NCBI GenBank assembly: GCA_947652605.1
Contig: OX393576.1
Span: forward strand, 51,498,966 to 51,562,965
From: Elmis aenea
Taxonomy: Eukaryota; Arthropoda; Insecta; Coleoptera; Elmidae
Direction of reading: 5' to 3'
DNA length: 64,000 nucleotides
In this document: positions 23,763 through 37,600 of the stretch, piece after piece
How positions within the stretch are numbered: the first letter of the stretch is position 1
Layout: every line of letters begins with the position of its first letter
Made by a program: the position numbers and the translations under genes
The notes under the pieces: model-generated
Told to the model about the DNA's origin: nothing
Database searches by the model: none
The model's input: only the letters and a program-made list of their open reading frames with translations

Positions 23763-24761
23763 TAGTGTTGCCACGAGACGAGACGAGACGAGATTTATTC
23801 ATTCTCGATCTCGATCTCGAAAATTCTCGAAAGTCAAATCTCGATCTCGAAAATTCTCGAACGTGCAATCTCGGTCTCGAATTCGAGAATCTCGAGTCTC
23901 GAATTTTAAGTTCGTGCAAACCGAATTTATACATTGCAATGCTTTAACTAAGTGTCCCTGATGATATACAGAAAGAACGCTGTTGTTTTAAGTTCGGTGC
24001 TTACCCTGTGTAAGCAAATAATGGGAACGCATATTATTAGATGCATGCATTTATTTCTTTAACTCTTTCAAGGGCAGCAAAGATCACTAAAAAAAAAAAG
24101 ACTTAAAAGGGTAAACAAATTTTATTTGAATTTTTTAACACTGGAGTGCACTCCACGTACGAATCGGTTATTTTGAAAGATATATTCACAATTACGTATT
24201 TAATGTAACATTTGCACTAACGTCCTGGGGCCGACAGCAATACAACAATTTGAGGAAGTCTATAAAAACTTTTACTTCAGAGATAATTCACCAAACCAAA
24301 ATCAATTATCAGCCGATTCTGGACCAGATGATTCCGATTCTGACGAAATGGGTTCTTTTAATTTAAATGTCCTATTTAACAAGTCCACAGTTTTCGAAAG
24401 CTGGCCTGATTATTCGGAAACACCGCAACAGGCTTGACAGAGAGTCCGCAAGGGCATTGCTGTGCCTCAATGCTTGGCAATCTTGTAAATTTATTACACA
24501 ATATTTAAAATAAATAAAAAGTTTAATTTGTAAGTGGTTTCCAAAAATTTATAAATAAAATATATATTAAAACTTTTCGTAGTTTTTCTTTATGTAAAAA
24601 TACTGTCGAGATCGAGAATCTCGAGGATCTCGTCTCGAATTTTCGAGACGATTGTTAATCTCGTCTCGAATTTTCGAGACAGAAAAATGCCTGTCTCGAT
24701 CTCGAAATTCGAGACGAGACGAGACGAGATCGAGAATTGTCTCGTCTTGGCGGCAACACTA
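23763..24761 (+). mobile_element. Decayed hAT transposon with 8 bp target duplication and transposase remnant
   Basis: The termini TAGTGTTGCC and GGCAACACTA are flanked by a perfect duplication CTAATGAC (23755-23762 and 24762-24769). The subterminal regions are packed with CGAGA/TCTCG motifs in inverted array. Inside, plus-strand frames at ~24225-24435 read ending AIQQFEEVYKNF and SADSGPDDSDSDEMGSFNLN. A second frame at 24415 gives RKHRNRLDRESARALLCLNA, the C-terminal dimerisation signature of hAT transposases (NRLxPExARALLCLNAW). The frame break and missing catalytic core make it a deletion derivative. CGAGA-rich ends could serve as transposase-binding arrays (inference). Confidence 0.92.
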
Positions 24762-25315
24762 CTAATGACTCACCCTGTGTGTATATTTTATCAAAAACGA
24801 CGCTTTTTAGAAGTAAAACGACTAATACCGCTTAGGGTGCAAATGTGTAAATAAGAAATAAAATTAATTTTAGATATCCAGTTTGTTCATCAGCCATGTA
24901 ACTATTTGCATTTCATTCTGTATTTCGCTACAAAGAATTTAGTTTTAGCACACTTGCACTTAATTAAGTGTTGTTTTTTCTTATACAAGTGTGACATGCT
25001 TGATCACAAAACCATTAAAACTTTTCCTCTAGTAGAATATTAAATTACTCAGTAATTTATTTTGCCCTAAAAGGGTCGAAAACTTAATTTAAGCCGTACA
25101 TGTCTTGAAAATATTAATTGTCCGTTATAAAATTTTTAAAGTGGCACTTGGTGTTAATAATTTTAGTTTGTTCTAAACTGTAGTGGAATATAAAGGGATT
25201 GCTTATAATAATAGTGAGATAATATCACGGAAAAACTAGAATATTAGTAGAAGTATAAAATGTTTTTAAAAAATGTTAAATCTATTAGATTATGATACTA
25301 AAGCTTTAGAAAATC

Positions 25316-25500
25316 AGCAATTTTCACTTTGTTTAAGTTAATTCCTTGCCGAAGGATTTAACTAACACGCAAGACCAGTTCCTTTCGGTATTAGGAAAAC
25401 AGAAGACACGGGGAAAACTCCGCCCTATAAAGGGGAAATGCGAATCAAACGCCCCTAGTTTCGTGGTCGATCACTGAACTACCGTACCACCATATCAGTC
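25316..25500 (-). mobile_element. Candidate tRNA-derived SINE
   Basis: On the minus strand GGTGGTACGGTAGTTCAGTG (around 25492-25473) resembles a pol III A box. GTTTGATTCGC, about 45 bases downstream, resembles a B box (consensus GGTTCGANTCC). It is not a complete cloverleaf tRNA gene. The region is GC-richer than its surroundings. Confidence 0.4.
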
Positions 25501-25558
25501 GCACCCCAATACGTTATGCTCCGTACTTACCTCGTGTCGTGATTTTGAATAATTTTTT

Positions 25559-25566
25559 TATAAATA
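25559..25566 (+). promoter_or_regulatory. TATA-like box upstream of the small coiled-coil gene
   Basis: TATAAATA lies 96 bases before the ATG at 25662, predicting a start site near 25590 and a ~70 nt 5' UTR. No clear initiator is seen, so this is supportive rather than decisive. Confidence 0.35.
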
Positions 25567-25661
25567 AACTTTAATCGAATTGTGTGATGCCCTTATTTTC
25601 TTGGTGATAAATATAATAAACAGTAATCATTTCGTCAAAAATATTAAAATTACACTTAAAA

Positions 25662-28600
25662 ATGTCTGTTTCCGACGAAGAAATAGATGAGTAAGTAATT
25701 ACATACGTGCATGTATATTGTATATTATACTAACGTGATGGTTAACCTATATTTTGTATATTGTATTGATGATCTGCGGATTCGATACGCATGCTCGGTT
25801 TTATTACAATACTGTGTTTGACCTTTTCCTTTTGCCTTTTATTTACATATTTTGTTACACATATTTTCAGTAATATACATTTTTATTAAAGCCAAACTCA
25901 CACCTTAATCTAGTCCTTATGTTTTTTAAACAAAACATAATTTTAAAGATAAGTAAATAAAATATTTTCGTTTTTAAAATAACCGAAAAATAATTTTAAA
26001 AGTTTTAAAATGCTGCAAAAATTACTATTTTTGCCTAAAAGTATAAAGATGATTTAAGTAATTAATGTTACATAAGTTTTTTTTGTGTTGTATAAAATAG
26101 GTCAATTTTGTATCGTTTTTTAGAATATTTAACAACCAGTCTTCAGTAGGAATATATTTTTCATGTGTTCTTCTAATAACTTTATAATAATTTATAAAGT
26201 TAACTTATATACACACTTTCAATTTATTGATATTTAAAAGTAGTTTTGTTGCGATTTTTGTAAAAACCATTGTTACACTCCAATAAAATTGAACAATAGG
26301 TACATAAATTCAGACCTGCAAATAACAATGCTTAAGACCCACCAGAAATACGACTAGGTTCTTTTTGTAAAAATAAACATTTTTAGTTGACAATGTTACA
26401 ACAATAAAAAAATGTTAGTACAAAAACCTAATTTTTACTCTTATGTGATGTGGGACATATGTGTCCCTTTAATGGTCTAAAGAGGGTTAAAAAGTCGTAA
26501 ATAGTTTTTTTCTTTAAGTAAACTGAAATTTGACTTCGAGGTGCAAAAAATTATGATGAATTATTTAAGGGATTTATTTATCAATATAAATAGATTTTAT
26601 TTAAAATATATAAAATTGCTACTGACTAATACAGGAGAGTCTCAAATTACTAATTTAGCATTTTTACAAGAGATCCCTAAAGTATTTAATTTTTGGTCAA
26701 ACTAATTCACGATAATGAATAAGATTTTAATTTGAAGTTAAAAATTAATATTTCAATAATTTATTTAGTGCAAGAGACTACTAAACTTTGAAACATTTAA
26801 AAATCCATACTAATATCGAGAGCCTATTCTTTATGTCAATAAATTTTCTATTATAAATGAATTAAGATTTTGCTTAAAAAGAGATTGTTCATACAAATAA
26901 TTGATTTTTTGATTAAACTTATTTACAGCGAATCTCAAAAAAAATTATAAACTCTTTGATCATAATTACGTACTTCATTTATTTACTTAAACTTGATTTA
27001 TTAAATTGTTAACTTAAAGTCAATTTTATAATACAGATTAGACAAAAACATTGAATTTTAAATGTTTAAATGATCTGAAGTACTCCCTATTCTGGCTAAG
27101 GCATTGTCAACACCAATTGATTGTATTCATGGGGATGCAGATCAAGTTTATGTCATCAAACCTACAACACTTCCAGAGTTGAGGTTGCAATTCTAAATAA
27201 TTGTCGCACAATTACAGCAGATACGTTAATAAATGTTCGCACATGCTTTTCAACGATGTCAGAAATGCCTTAACCAAAATGGAAGATACTGCAAATTATG
27301 CTTAAATTAAGAATTTAAGTGATTTATTTAATAAATTAAATAAGTTACCTTACATTTTTTCCCCAAAAGAATCGTCTCTTCGTGAGTAGCAATCTTAATC
27401 ATTTCTCTATAATCAAGAAGAAAAACAAATCAAATTGCTAGTGTCAAAGAGACAAGAGTCTTAATTCTGATTTAGCTTTTTTTTTAGAAAAAAATATGTT
27501 TAATTGAATTTATTCGTATTTAAACTACAATACAGTAGAACCTCGATTATCCGAAGCTCTATTATCCGGATTATACAAAACAAATAATTTTAACAACAAT
27601 AATAGCGGCTTATACGAGAAGGGTGATTCAGGGCTTTTTGTCCAATAAATATGAAAATTTTTCATACTAGATGTCTTTCTTTTATTGTTGATTATTCAAA
27701 TTTTTCGTTATTCGGACCATCTTAATCACCAATTAGTCCGGATAATCAAGGTTCTACTGTATTTTTGTTTCTTAATTTTATTTTAACCATTACTGTAAAT
27801 TAAGTAAGAAATTGCCTTAAATAATTTAAATATTTAAAAAAAATTAAGTTCAATAAAATTACCTTTTTGGAGGATTTGTTATCGAGTGTGTCTTTATTAG
27901 TTTCAGTATGATTTTGAATTAAACTTATTAATATCAATAATCAATTACTTAAATAACTATCAATTCATCTTAAATATTTATCAAATCTCTTAACATATAA
28001 GTAGTTTAAAAATGTATTATGTGTGATATAATTTTAAATTTCGCAAAATTTCTGAAGATAGTGCTCCTTAAGTACAATTAGAAATAAAATCACTCACGTA
28101 ATATACAGGGTGTAGACTTGGATCACGCAACATAGCAATTTCAATGGTAAAATTTTAAAAGTCGTATATTATCTCCCCTAATTCTTTTAGAAAAAAAGTG
28201 CAGAGGTTTTTTTGTAGAGAAAAAAATTCTGTATTTATAAATATAATCAATATTAATTTTTTGTTTTCCAATAACTGATAATTGAGAAACTTACTAAACG
28301 CGTTTTGACAAAAATCTGTAGGGCCTTGGAATTATGCTATGACAACTGCCAATCTTAATAACGCTTATACTGTCACTTTGACGCGAAGTTTATTCTCAAT
28401 TGTCACTTTTATTATTTCTTGGAATGAAAACATAACTAATTGTATAAAATAAATGTTTGATAAAATATAAAGTATAATTAAGAATGAAGTGACAGTATAA
28501 GGTATAAGTGACATTAGGATGGGCAGTTGTAACAGAATAATTTCAAGGCACTTCAGATTTTATTCAAAACGCGTTTAGTAATTTTCTCGATTTTCAGTTA

Positions 28601-31600
28601 TTTTAAAACTAAAAATTAATATTGATTACATTTATAGATACAGATTTTTTTTTCTACAAAAAATCTCTGCACATTTTTTCTAAAATAATTAGGGGAGATA
28701 ATATACGACTTTGAAAATTTTACCATTAAAATTGCCATGTTGCGTGATCCAAATCTGCACCCTGTAGATAGTTTTTCCGTAATCTAAATTAAATTACCAA
28801 GCATTACAATAATTTTAAGATAACTTGGAATTGTTTAAGAGTAAATTTATTTTTTGTGTTTTGGACTTGTGCTGTTTTTCTTATAATTTTTTTTTTTAAT
28901 AAGAATCCAAAACCACAATGAAAATAACAACTACCGTTGTTGTGTACCCAGAAAAACGGAAAGTACCTTATTAAAAGACAAAAAATTGCTTGTTACAACC
29001 AAGTCAACTCAGTTTTCATTATTAACAACACTTTAGGAAATATGCCTGGTAATCGACACAAGAAACAAAATATTTAACTGTCATGGTTAAATAAAAATGC
29101 GTGTAACTAATTCAAGAATTTGTTTTTATGTGCACATTCATGGTGATTTTAAACAGTGGTCATGGTCAGCCTTAATACACCAGCAGAAGACAAGGTCGCG
29201 TCCTAAAGTTAATTAAGGGTAGTAATTATTGGCGGATGTCGATTTGGTTACGCTGGTTTACCGCCAAAACTTTTTTTAGGCAGAATTGACGGAAACATAA
29301 CGCGATAATTACAATACAAAAGGGTTCTTGTCTAGTGGACGGGTACAAAATCAATGGCAAGCCCTAGCAAAATTTTTAACTTTGTAGTTTCATATTGCTA
29401 CAGATATTGAATAAAACATGTTTGAATTATTTTAATTTGTAACATAAATAACTTAGATTAAAACTTATGTTGTTATCTGTGGAGAATTAATAATTAACGA
29501 AAGTAATGACGATAAGGCAGGAATCTCAAAACTTGTTTAGTTTTACTGTAAAAAAAAGCCTTAGATAATACATTAAAATATTTTTAACTAAACTCGTTTC
29601 TATAAATTGATAAATCGTTTGATTATTTAAGTGATTCATTATTACTATAAATAAAGATTAACTGAAACATATATAAATTAATTAAAAACACTGGCACTGA
29701 TGAAGAAACTAAAGTCTTGAAACTGGTTTGGTGCTTAGACAAGATTACTCAAGAAACAGATAAGTGGTTCTTAATGAAGCTTAGGTATTTATTTTTCAAA
29801 TGCATTTAATTTTTGGCGAAAAATCTCATTGTCGTGCACGGACGATATTTTAGGGGCAATTTTTGGTCGCCCAAAATGAATCGTACCAATGTAAATGAGT
29901 GTGAGCGCACAGACGATTTTAAAATTGCGTCTAGACCTATCTTGCAGGCGATGCAATTATCACCCTGGAAAATACAATGCACATGTTTTTCTGCAATCGT
30001 CACTAAACTAGCTCAATAAAAACCCAAAACCGACAGTAATAATCATTTTTACTGCCTAGGTCAGTGGTTTCCAACCTGTGGGGCGCGCCTCCCTAGGGGG
30101 GCGCGATACTATTGCAAGGCGAGCGCGCAGCTGTTACCAAAATATCATTATTGAATACAAAGAAACAAATAGTTATTTATGTATCAAGGCGAAAAAGTAC
30201 GTTTTGGCCGAGGTGCATATTACATTTTTTGTGCGATCGAATTAAAAACAATTCAAATTTTTAGTAATTTTCAAAATTATAGGTTAAAAACTACATGACA
30301 TTCTGTCACTGACAGATGACGGCGTATGTACTGCATTACCGGCCCTCTCCTTAGCAACGGCCGTAAAAGTTACTTTTTCGGCCGTTGCTAAGGGTAACGG
30401 CCTGAAAAGTAACTTTTACAGCCGTTGCTAAGGATAGGGCCGGTAATGCAGTACTTTATGGTTGCTAACGCGTCCGTCAAACAGCTGTTTCTAGTACGAT
30501 CGCACAAAATGAACTTTATTTAACAGAATATGGTATATTCTTTTGTAGCCCATTAAATAATTATTATATCATGACAGTATTTATGAAAATAGATTGTTAC
30601 GAAAAGTGAGGGAAGCGCAAATTGTTTTTTATGAGAAAGGGGGGCGGAGGTACAAAAAGGTTGGAAACCACTGGCCTAGGCAGTAAAAAAGTAAACTAGG
30701 CAATAAAGAAGTCTTTTTTACTGCCCAGGCCAGTGGATTCCAGTAAAAAAGTAAACTAGGCAGAAAAGAAGTCTTTTTTACTGCCTAGGCTGTAAACTAC
30801 TACGCTCATTGGTTGAATTTAGTAAAAGTGGGCGTGGTTTTGTTCAATACACATTTGACAGGAGAATGAGAATCTGACAGATAAAGTAAAACTATGGATT
30901 TGCTTGATTTTTCGCTATTTCTTTGACGATTGCAGAAAAAATTTAATATACTTACACCTCGGCAGTAAAGTTCCTTTTTATCACTCGCGTGGTTATTTGC
31001 CTCGACTTCCACGCTCGTGATAAAAAGTCGAACTTTACTGCCTTGGTACATAAATAACTATTTATTGCGCAGACGATAGTCGCCTGTTAAGAGCTAGTTC
31101 ACAGGGTGATATTCGTATATTGTTTATGACAGTGTTTAGTGTTAAGATAATTCAGCATTTTAATTGTTTAAGAAGAGCATGTGTTGCTGTAAATTCCAAA
31201 TATTACAAACTTATTTAATTATGAAATCATTCAGTTTTACATTCTAAGTCATAAAATGTACGAGATGGTTATAAAGTTATGAAACTTTTTATTTGATTAT
31301 GCAACAAACAAACAGAGATCTATTTAAATTAGGTTCCAAACAATCGTTTACCCGAATGAATATAATGTCTTAATTGTAGGTAGTTTTAAACCCTTTTGTT
31401 ACACGGATTTTTCACTTCCGTTTGCAAACAAGTATTCTCTACATTGGCCAATGCGCCAATGGCAATGGCAGCGTTGTGAATACATTAATTAATTATTTGA
31501 ATATTAAGATGTACAATTTTTTTTATTTCTGGAACAGAACAACGGTCGAGCTTGTATCATATTAAAGTACTGTATTATGCATTGAAGTATTTTGAGATGT

Positions 31601-34600
31601 AATTCGAACTCCAATCAAAATCAATAGTCTATCAAAACTGTCACAACTCATTCTAAAGTAATTGTACAATTTCAAAGGATGATTTCGTAAGAGAATAAAC
31701 ATTTTACAAAATGTGTTATTTAACAGCCTTTCATTAACGTATGGGTGCACCCACAATTGTTTGCAGATTCATTTTTTGTTTTAATTAGAGCAGCAACACA
31801 AGCTATTGGCTATTCCGTTAAAGTCCATCTTCGTAAATGAACTTACCGACGATTTTTTAACGCCCGTGCGCGAACTCAATTATTATCAGGAGATTTTTCA
31901 TCGTGCAATTTTTAGATGCGAGGTAAATATATCGCCCGTGCGGGACAGGCCTTAAGTTTAAATTGTAGTTTTAAGCTTTTTGTGCAGGCTCAACAGAAAA
32001 TTTTACTAGAGGCATCGCTTTTAACAATAAATCAAAAATGTTGTGACCCTAAAATAAGGATAAAGCTCATTTCATTATCTAATAAAAAATGATTTTAAAA
32101 AGGCTCTTAACGATTATTCTGCTGTTTATTAACTTAATATGGTGTTTAAAGTAGAAACCTTAGGGCCCTGTACCCCTCAAATTAAATAAAGTTTTTGTGA
32201 CCTTCCGTAAAAACGTTTTTATTTGTTTATACGTCTTTGCGATTTTAAGCTTAAATTTTCACGAGAAAATCAAGGTTTATTATTTAAACATACAACAATT
32301 ACTTAGCCTCAAATTAAACTTTTTTAAATATTTTATTAATCCCGTAAAAACTTCTGGCTCAGAAATTATTCGAATTTCATTTTAATTTGTAAAGTTGTTC
32401 AAAAGCTTTTTTTTCAAAAACCACAATAGTTTCCAAAACTAGTCTATTAAAACAAGTACAATAAAAAATTACGTAACCATGAGATAATCCCCGAAATGGA
32501 ATTAAAACGAACGGCCTAACGACAGTACAAAACACCAAAGTATTAAACTAGATTCACAACCTACGTAACTTTGATTGTGTGAGAACAAAAAACGTAAAAC
32601 TGGCTATGCAATGAAATCGATAAGAATTTTTCCTTTTATATGATAAAATAAATCTTTTTTAGGATTAGAACTTTAATAATCCAAACATGGAATGATTATC
32701 TTGTCACTTTTACAGGTCAAGAGTGTACAAAACATTATTAAATCAAAAAAAGGTAGGACTAAGTTGGAAAAATATTATTTTCAAAAGCATATTTTAATAG
32801 TTTTAGGTGATTTTTGTCTTAAATAATAGCCAAAGATTTCAAAACTCGCTGGGTTCTTGAAAAAATTAAAAGAAAAATTAAAAATTTTGCTTTTTGTAAC
32901 ACGTTGTATATGTTAATAAACACGTGAATACTGATTCTTGGTTCTTTTACCTGCAAAATGTATTTATATGGATCGCTTTTTATTGGCTAAGACGTAACAA
33001 TGGAAACTTAACTGTCGAGGAGAGTTCTCCCAGGTGTTCTATGCAAGTTCCTTTCAGCACGATAATCGTTACGCAGATTCATAATGAACAAAAGAAACCG
33101 TTCCTAAATAATTTTGCACAATATAGATAATTTTACAAATGAATTTAGTTACATTTAATGTCACAATAATTTGAAGCTCGAACAGATTAAAGCTCGCTCG
33201 TTACAAACTCAACACATGGAATCCACTTTGACATGATAATCAGACGAAACTCTCGTCTGAATATCACATCAAAGTAATGGAATGCATTTTCATTATTAAA
33301 TGTATGGCAATTTGTTCAAAATGTAAATTTGTAAGCGAGGAACATTATAATTACCCTGTCAATGTCGCATGTAATTGAAATTGAAATGCAATTTTGTGAG
33401 TGTTTCGGACACGTGTTTTTACTGAAAATGTACATTTTAAAATTTAAGCGATGTATTTATGTGTCATTTAAACGTTTTAGGTAAAAGTTAGACAATTAAA
33501 AAGTGTTTTTAGAGTATTATCTGTAATTATCTTTTGCTTAAATCTGAGAAATTATTTAAAAACTAATAGTAGGATGAAAATTAACGAACTGTTTTTTAGA
33601 GTGTTATAGCTTAAATATATGTACAATAGGAGTTTGGTTAAAATGTTATATTAATAATTTTTGGTAGGTAGATATGTAGCCATACATTAGGTACGCCTTT
33701 TTTTAAATCACTTGTTGATGTTTGTTTAGTTTATATGTCAATGGTATTTTAAAATGTTTTATTTTTATAATCGTAATTATTGTAGGAGTACTTACACTAT
33801 TTCAAAATTTGTTAACTATTGCAATGTTGTTTTTTTTTCATACTAATTAAAATTTAAATTTTTAAGCAAGTGCATAACGCAACAACCGTTTTAATGCATT
33901 TTAAGCTTGCATAATTAATTGCATATATAATGTAATGTCAAAACTGTAACTAATCTCTCTTTCTGAACAGTTTACACCTTATCAAGCGGTAAACGTACGT
34001 TGATTTATCTATATTCCGTAATAAACCTTTGAGAATGTGACTTTTTTGTGTTAAAAATTTTACAAATAATCATTACTTGTTTTACTTAGTTTAAAATTAA
34101 AAACACGAACGCGTGTAACTCTAGAAGATTTAAAAAGTTGAGACCTTTATATTTAATAGATTCTAATTAATAGTAATTATGTACTTACAAATATCCTACT
34201 ACTAAATTTATTGGCATTTTCATTAAATCATTTATTTTCTGTATTAAATACTTAAATTAGTATAAGCAACTTCCTAATTTTCCATTATTATATTATAAAG
34301 CGTTTTGTCAACCCATTTAGCACTTGAGTTTTTTAAATTTCAACAATTTTTTTTAATTATTATTTAGTCATGAGTCCTTCTACTGTTAGGTGTAGGACTG
34401 TTGAGTTGTGTTGTGCTGATTTTTTTCCATGTTTTTCTGTCTTGTGCTAGCCTTTTTATGTCTTTCCATTTGATTAGTTTTACTTTTTCTTAGAAATCTC
34501 ATTTCTGCTGCATTCACTCGGCTACTATTTTTATTTGTTAGTGCCCACGTTTCACTTCCGTATAAAAGTGCCGGAGTTACTACCTTTTTGACCACTTCTA

Positions 34601-37600
34601 CTTTTGTTGTTTTTGGGACTTCTCTATTTCCAAAAAATGTTGTTCTTAAACGTTAAATATTCTTCCCACATTTCCTGTCCTTTCGCTTATTTCCTTGTCC
34701 ATTCCTCCATTATTCTCTATGATCACTCCTAAATATTTAAAGCTTTCTACCTGTTCTAACCTAAGCCCATTTAAAGTGATGCTATGCTCTTTGTTTTCTG
34801 TTGTAACGATCATAGTTTTAGTTTTTTCGGTATTTATTTTCATATTAATTTTTTCCAATTCCAGGTTTAGAGTTTCTAAATTATGTTGCAGTTTTTTTTC
34901 TGTTTCCGCGACTTTTTTTTAAGAAACAATTATGTTGGTTATCAATCTCAAAAGCTAATTTTTTTGTCTCTCCAATGGTGTAAAAATCCAATATGGTGGC
35001 CATAAGGAATAAAAAAGTTGATATCGCAGCTTGAAATCTAGAACTCCTGGAAAATTTCTGATCACGTTATTCAACCCAGAATGATCACAAACATAAAGTT
35101 TTATTAAAAAAACGTCAGTAGTATGGAAGATAATAATTTTTTTCTACAATAACTTTTTTCAGTTTTTTGTTATCTGAAAATAATCAAAATATCCTCGATT
35201 TTTTTCAGATTCTCAATCGCCATAAAAATGTGCGACTTTTCTCCAATTTAACTGATCTCTTACCGTTTCTAACATACCAATGGTGAGCATCGAAAAATTC
35301 ACAACCCTGTATAACAGTTCTATACAGCAATCAGATTTTCCTATCCTGCAAATTTTCTTGTTTATGACTGCCAATACGCCTTATAAAGTTTTTAGAAAAT
35401 ACGTATTTACTTTTTATAATTTAATACTTTAATGACCTCTCGATGGCTAATAACCCTTTTGTCAGCATATTTATAAAAATATTTTAACTTAGAATTATGA
35501 AAACAACAGCGCTACGTTCAAATTCTTAACCAATTAATGTTCACTCTGTATAGTACGTTTCATTTGATTTGAATCATTTGGGAAAGACATGTTACACCTT
35601 CTTAAATCCTTAACTATACACAGACAACGTAACGTGGCAACAGTATTGACTTTACAAAATCATCATCAAAGTTTGCTATTTATCAAAGTTCTAGAACACT
35701 TGAACAAGAGATTAAATTTAATACCGTAGGTTTCGGTCATCAAATTTCTGGACAGTGTAACATAACTAAACACGAACTGAAAGTTCCAAAAGAGCTTTTG
35801 CTCGTGTTTATTAAGACAAAGACTCAACAAATAAATTTAGAAATTTAAATCAAAACTATTTATTAAAACAGCAAAAAACAATAACATAAAATACGTACTG
35901 AAACAATATATGTTTAGTTTACATAACCAGAAAAAGGTACTTGTAAAAATACACGTCAAAGGACGGTTGAGAAATAAAAAGAAATAGTGTTTTGGTAGGA
36001 CAAAAGAAATGGAAGAGGCGCACTAGAAATGGCGGAGGGAAATACAAAGAGTTTGAGAAACACTGTATTGAGATTTATGAAAAACAAATAAACATTGCTA
36101 AAAATGTTTTTTTTAATATTGTAATTGTTTTTCGATTACAAGAAATGTGTTAGACTAATAGTTGTCTTGCAAAAATGTATAACCTATGAATGTTGTTTGT
36201 ATTTGAATTTTAGGAAGCTTACTATGAAAATGCATTCTTATACTTTGATGTGATATTCAGACGAGAGTTTCGTCGGATTATCATGTCAAAGTAGATTCCA
36301 TGTGTTGAGTTTGTAACGAGCGAGCTTTAATCTGTTCGAGCTTCAAATTATTGTGACATTAAATGTAACTAAATTCATTTGTAAAATTATCTATATTGTG
36401 CAAAATTATTTAGGAACGGTTTCTTTTGTTCATTATGAATCTGCGTAACGATTATCGTGCTGAAAGGAACTTGCATAGAACACCTGGGAGAACTCTCCTC
36501 GACAGTTAAGTTTCCATTGTTACGTCTTAGCCCATAAAAAGCGATTATCAAAGTTCTAATACTAAAAAAAAATAGGTGTATTATCATATAAAAGTAAAAA
36601 TCCTTATCGATTTCATTGCATAGCCAGTTTTACGTTTTTTTTCTTCACACAATCAAAGTTACGTTGATTGTGAATCTAGTTTAATACTTTGGTGTTTTAT
36701 ACGTTAGGCCGTTTTAATTCCAATTCGGGGATTATCACATGGTTACGTAATTTTTTATTGTACTTGTTTTAATAGCATCCTAAAATGGAGCATTGAGAAT
36801 AAATTGTATTTTAATTTTACTAAATGCTCTACCGCATGCTATCACAGACGAAACGAACCAATAGTATATAACTATACAATGAACAATGTACCATTAATTA
36901 AAAAAACATCAATTAAAGATTTAGGTGTAACATTTGATCGAAAGTTTAACTTTGCTGAGCACGTACATACATGCAATTACGCAGTCAGCATATTAAGTCA
37001 CTTGGGTTTATATTACGAAATACTATTGCTTTCAAAAGAGTAAAATCTTTTTATATTTTATATAACTATTTAGTTCGAACTAAAATGGAGTATGCATCGG
37101 TTGTATGGAACCCTAAGTATGAAATATACAAAAGTCAGTTAGAGGCAGTACAAAAAAGATTCATACGTTATTTAAAGTTCAAAAAAACTGGTATTTATCC
37201 CTTTTTGGAGTCGTATAAGGCGTTATTAAGTGAATATGAAGTCTTGTCCCTCGAAAGACAAAGGTTGATGAACGACTACATACTTATCTTTAAAATTATT
37301 AATCACAAAATATACGTTCCGTTAGACTTTCTAAACAAAATTTCGTTTTTGGTGCCTCGTCTAAGCAGTCGTTCAGTTGATGTTTTTTTACTTAAGGAAA
37401 CCCCGTACAAATATGCTGCAACTATCACCGCTGCATAGAATTTGTCAAATACCGAATATTTTTTCATATTTTATTGATATGTTTTGTAACTGTTCATTAG
37501 TTAAACTTAAGAACAGGTTAGTATCCACTTTGCATGCTAATGATAACCTTTTTTTGTACTAAAAATATCACAGTTTTGTATTGGGCGTAAGAAGGCCGTG

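Noticed and set aside
23758..23961. Arg/Ser-rich protein frame
   Set aside because: It is the translated CGAGA terminal array of the hAT element.
25435..25500. Functional tRNA gene
   Set aside because: Only box A- and box B-like segments are seen; acceptor and anticodon stems do not form a convincing cloverleaf, so SINE-like is preferred.
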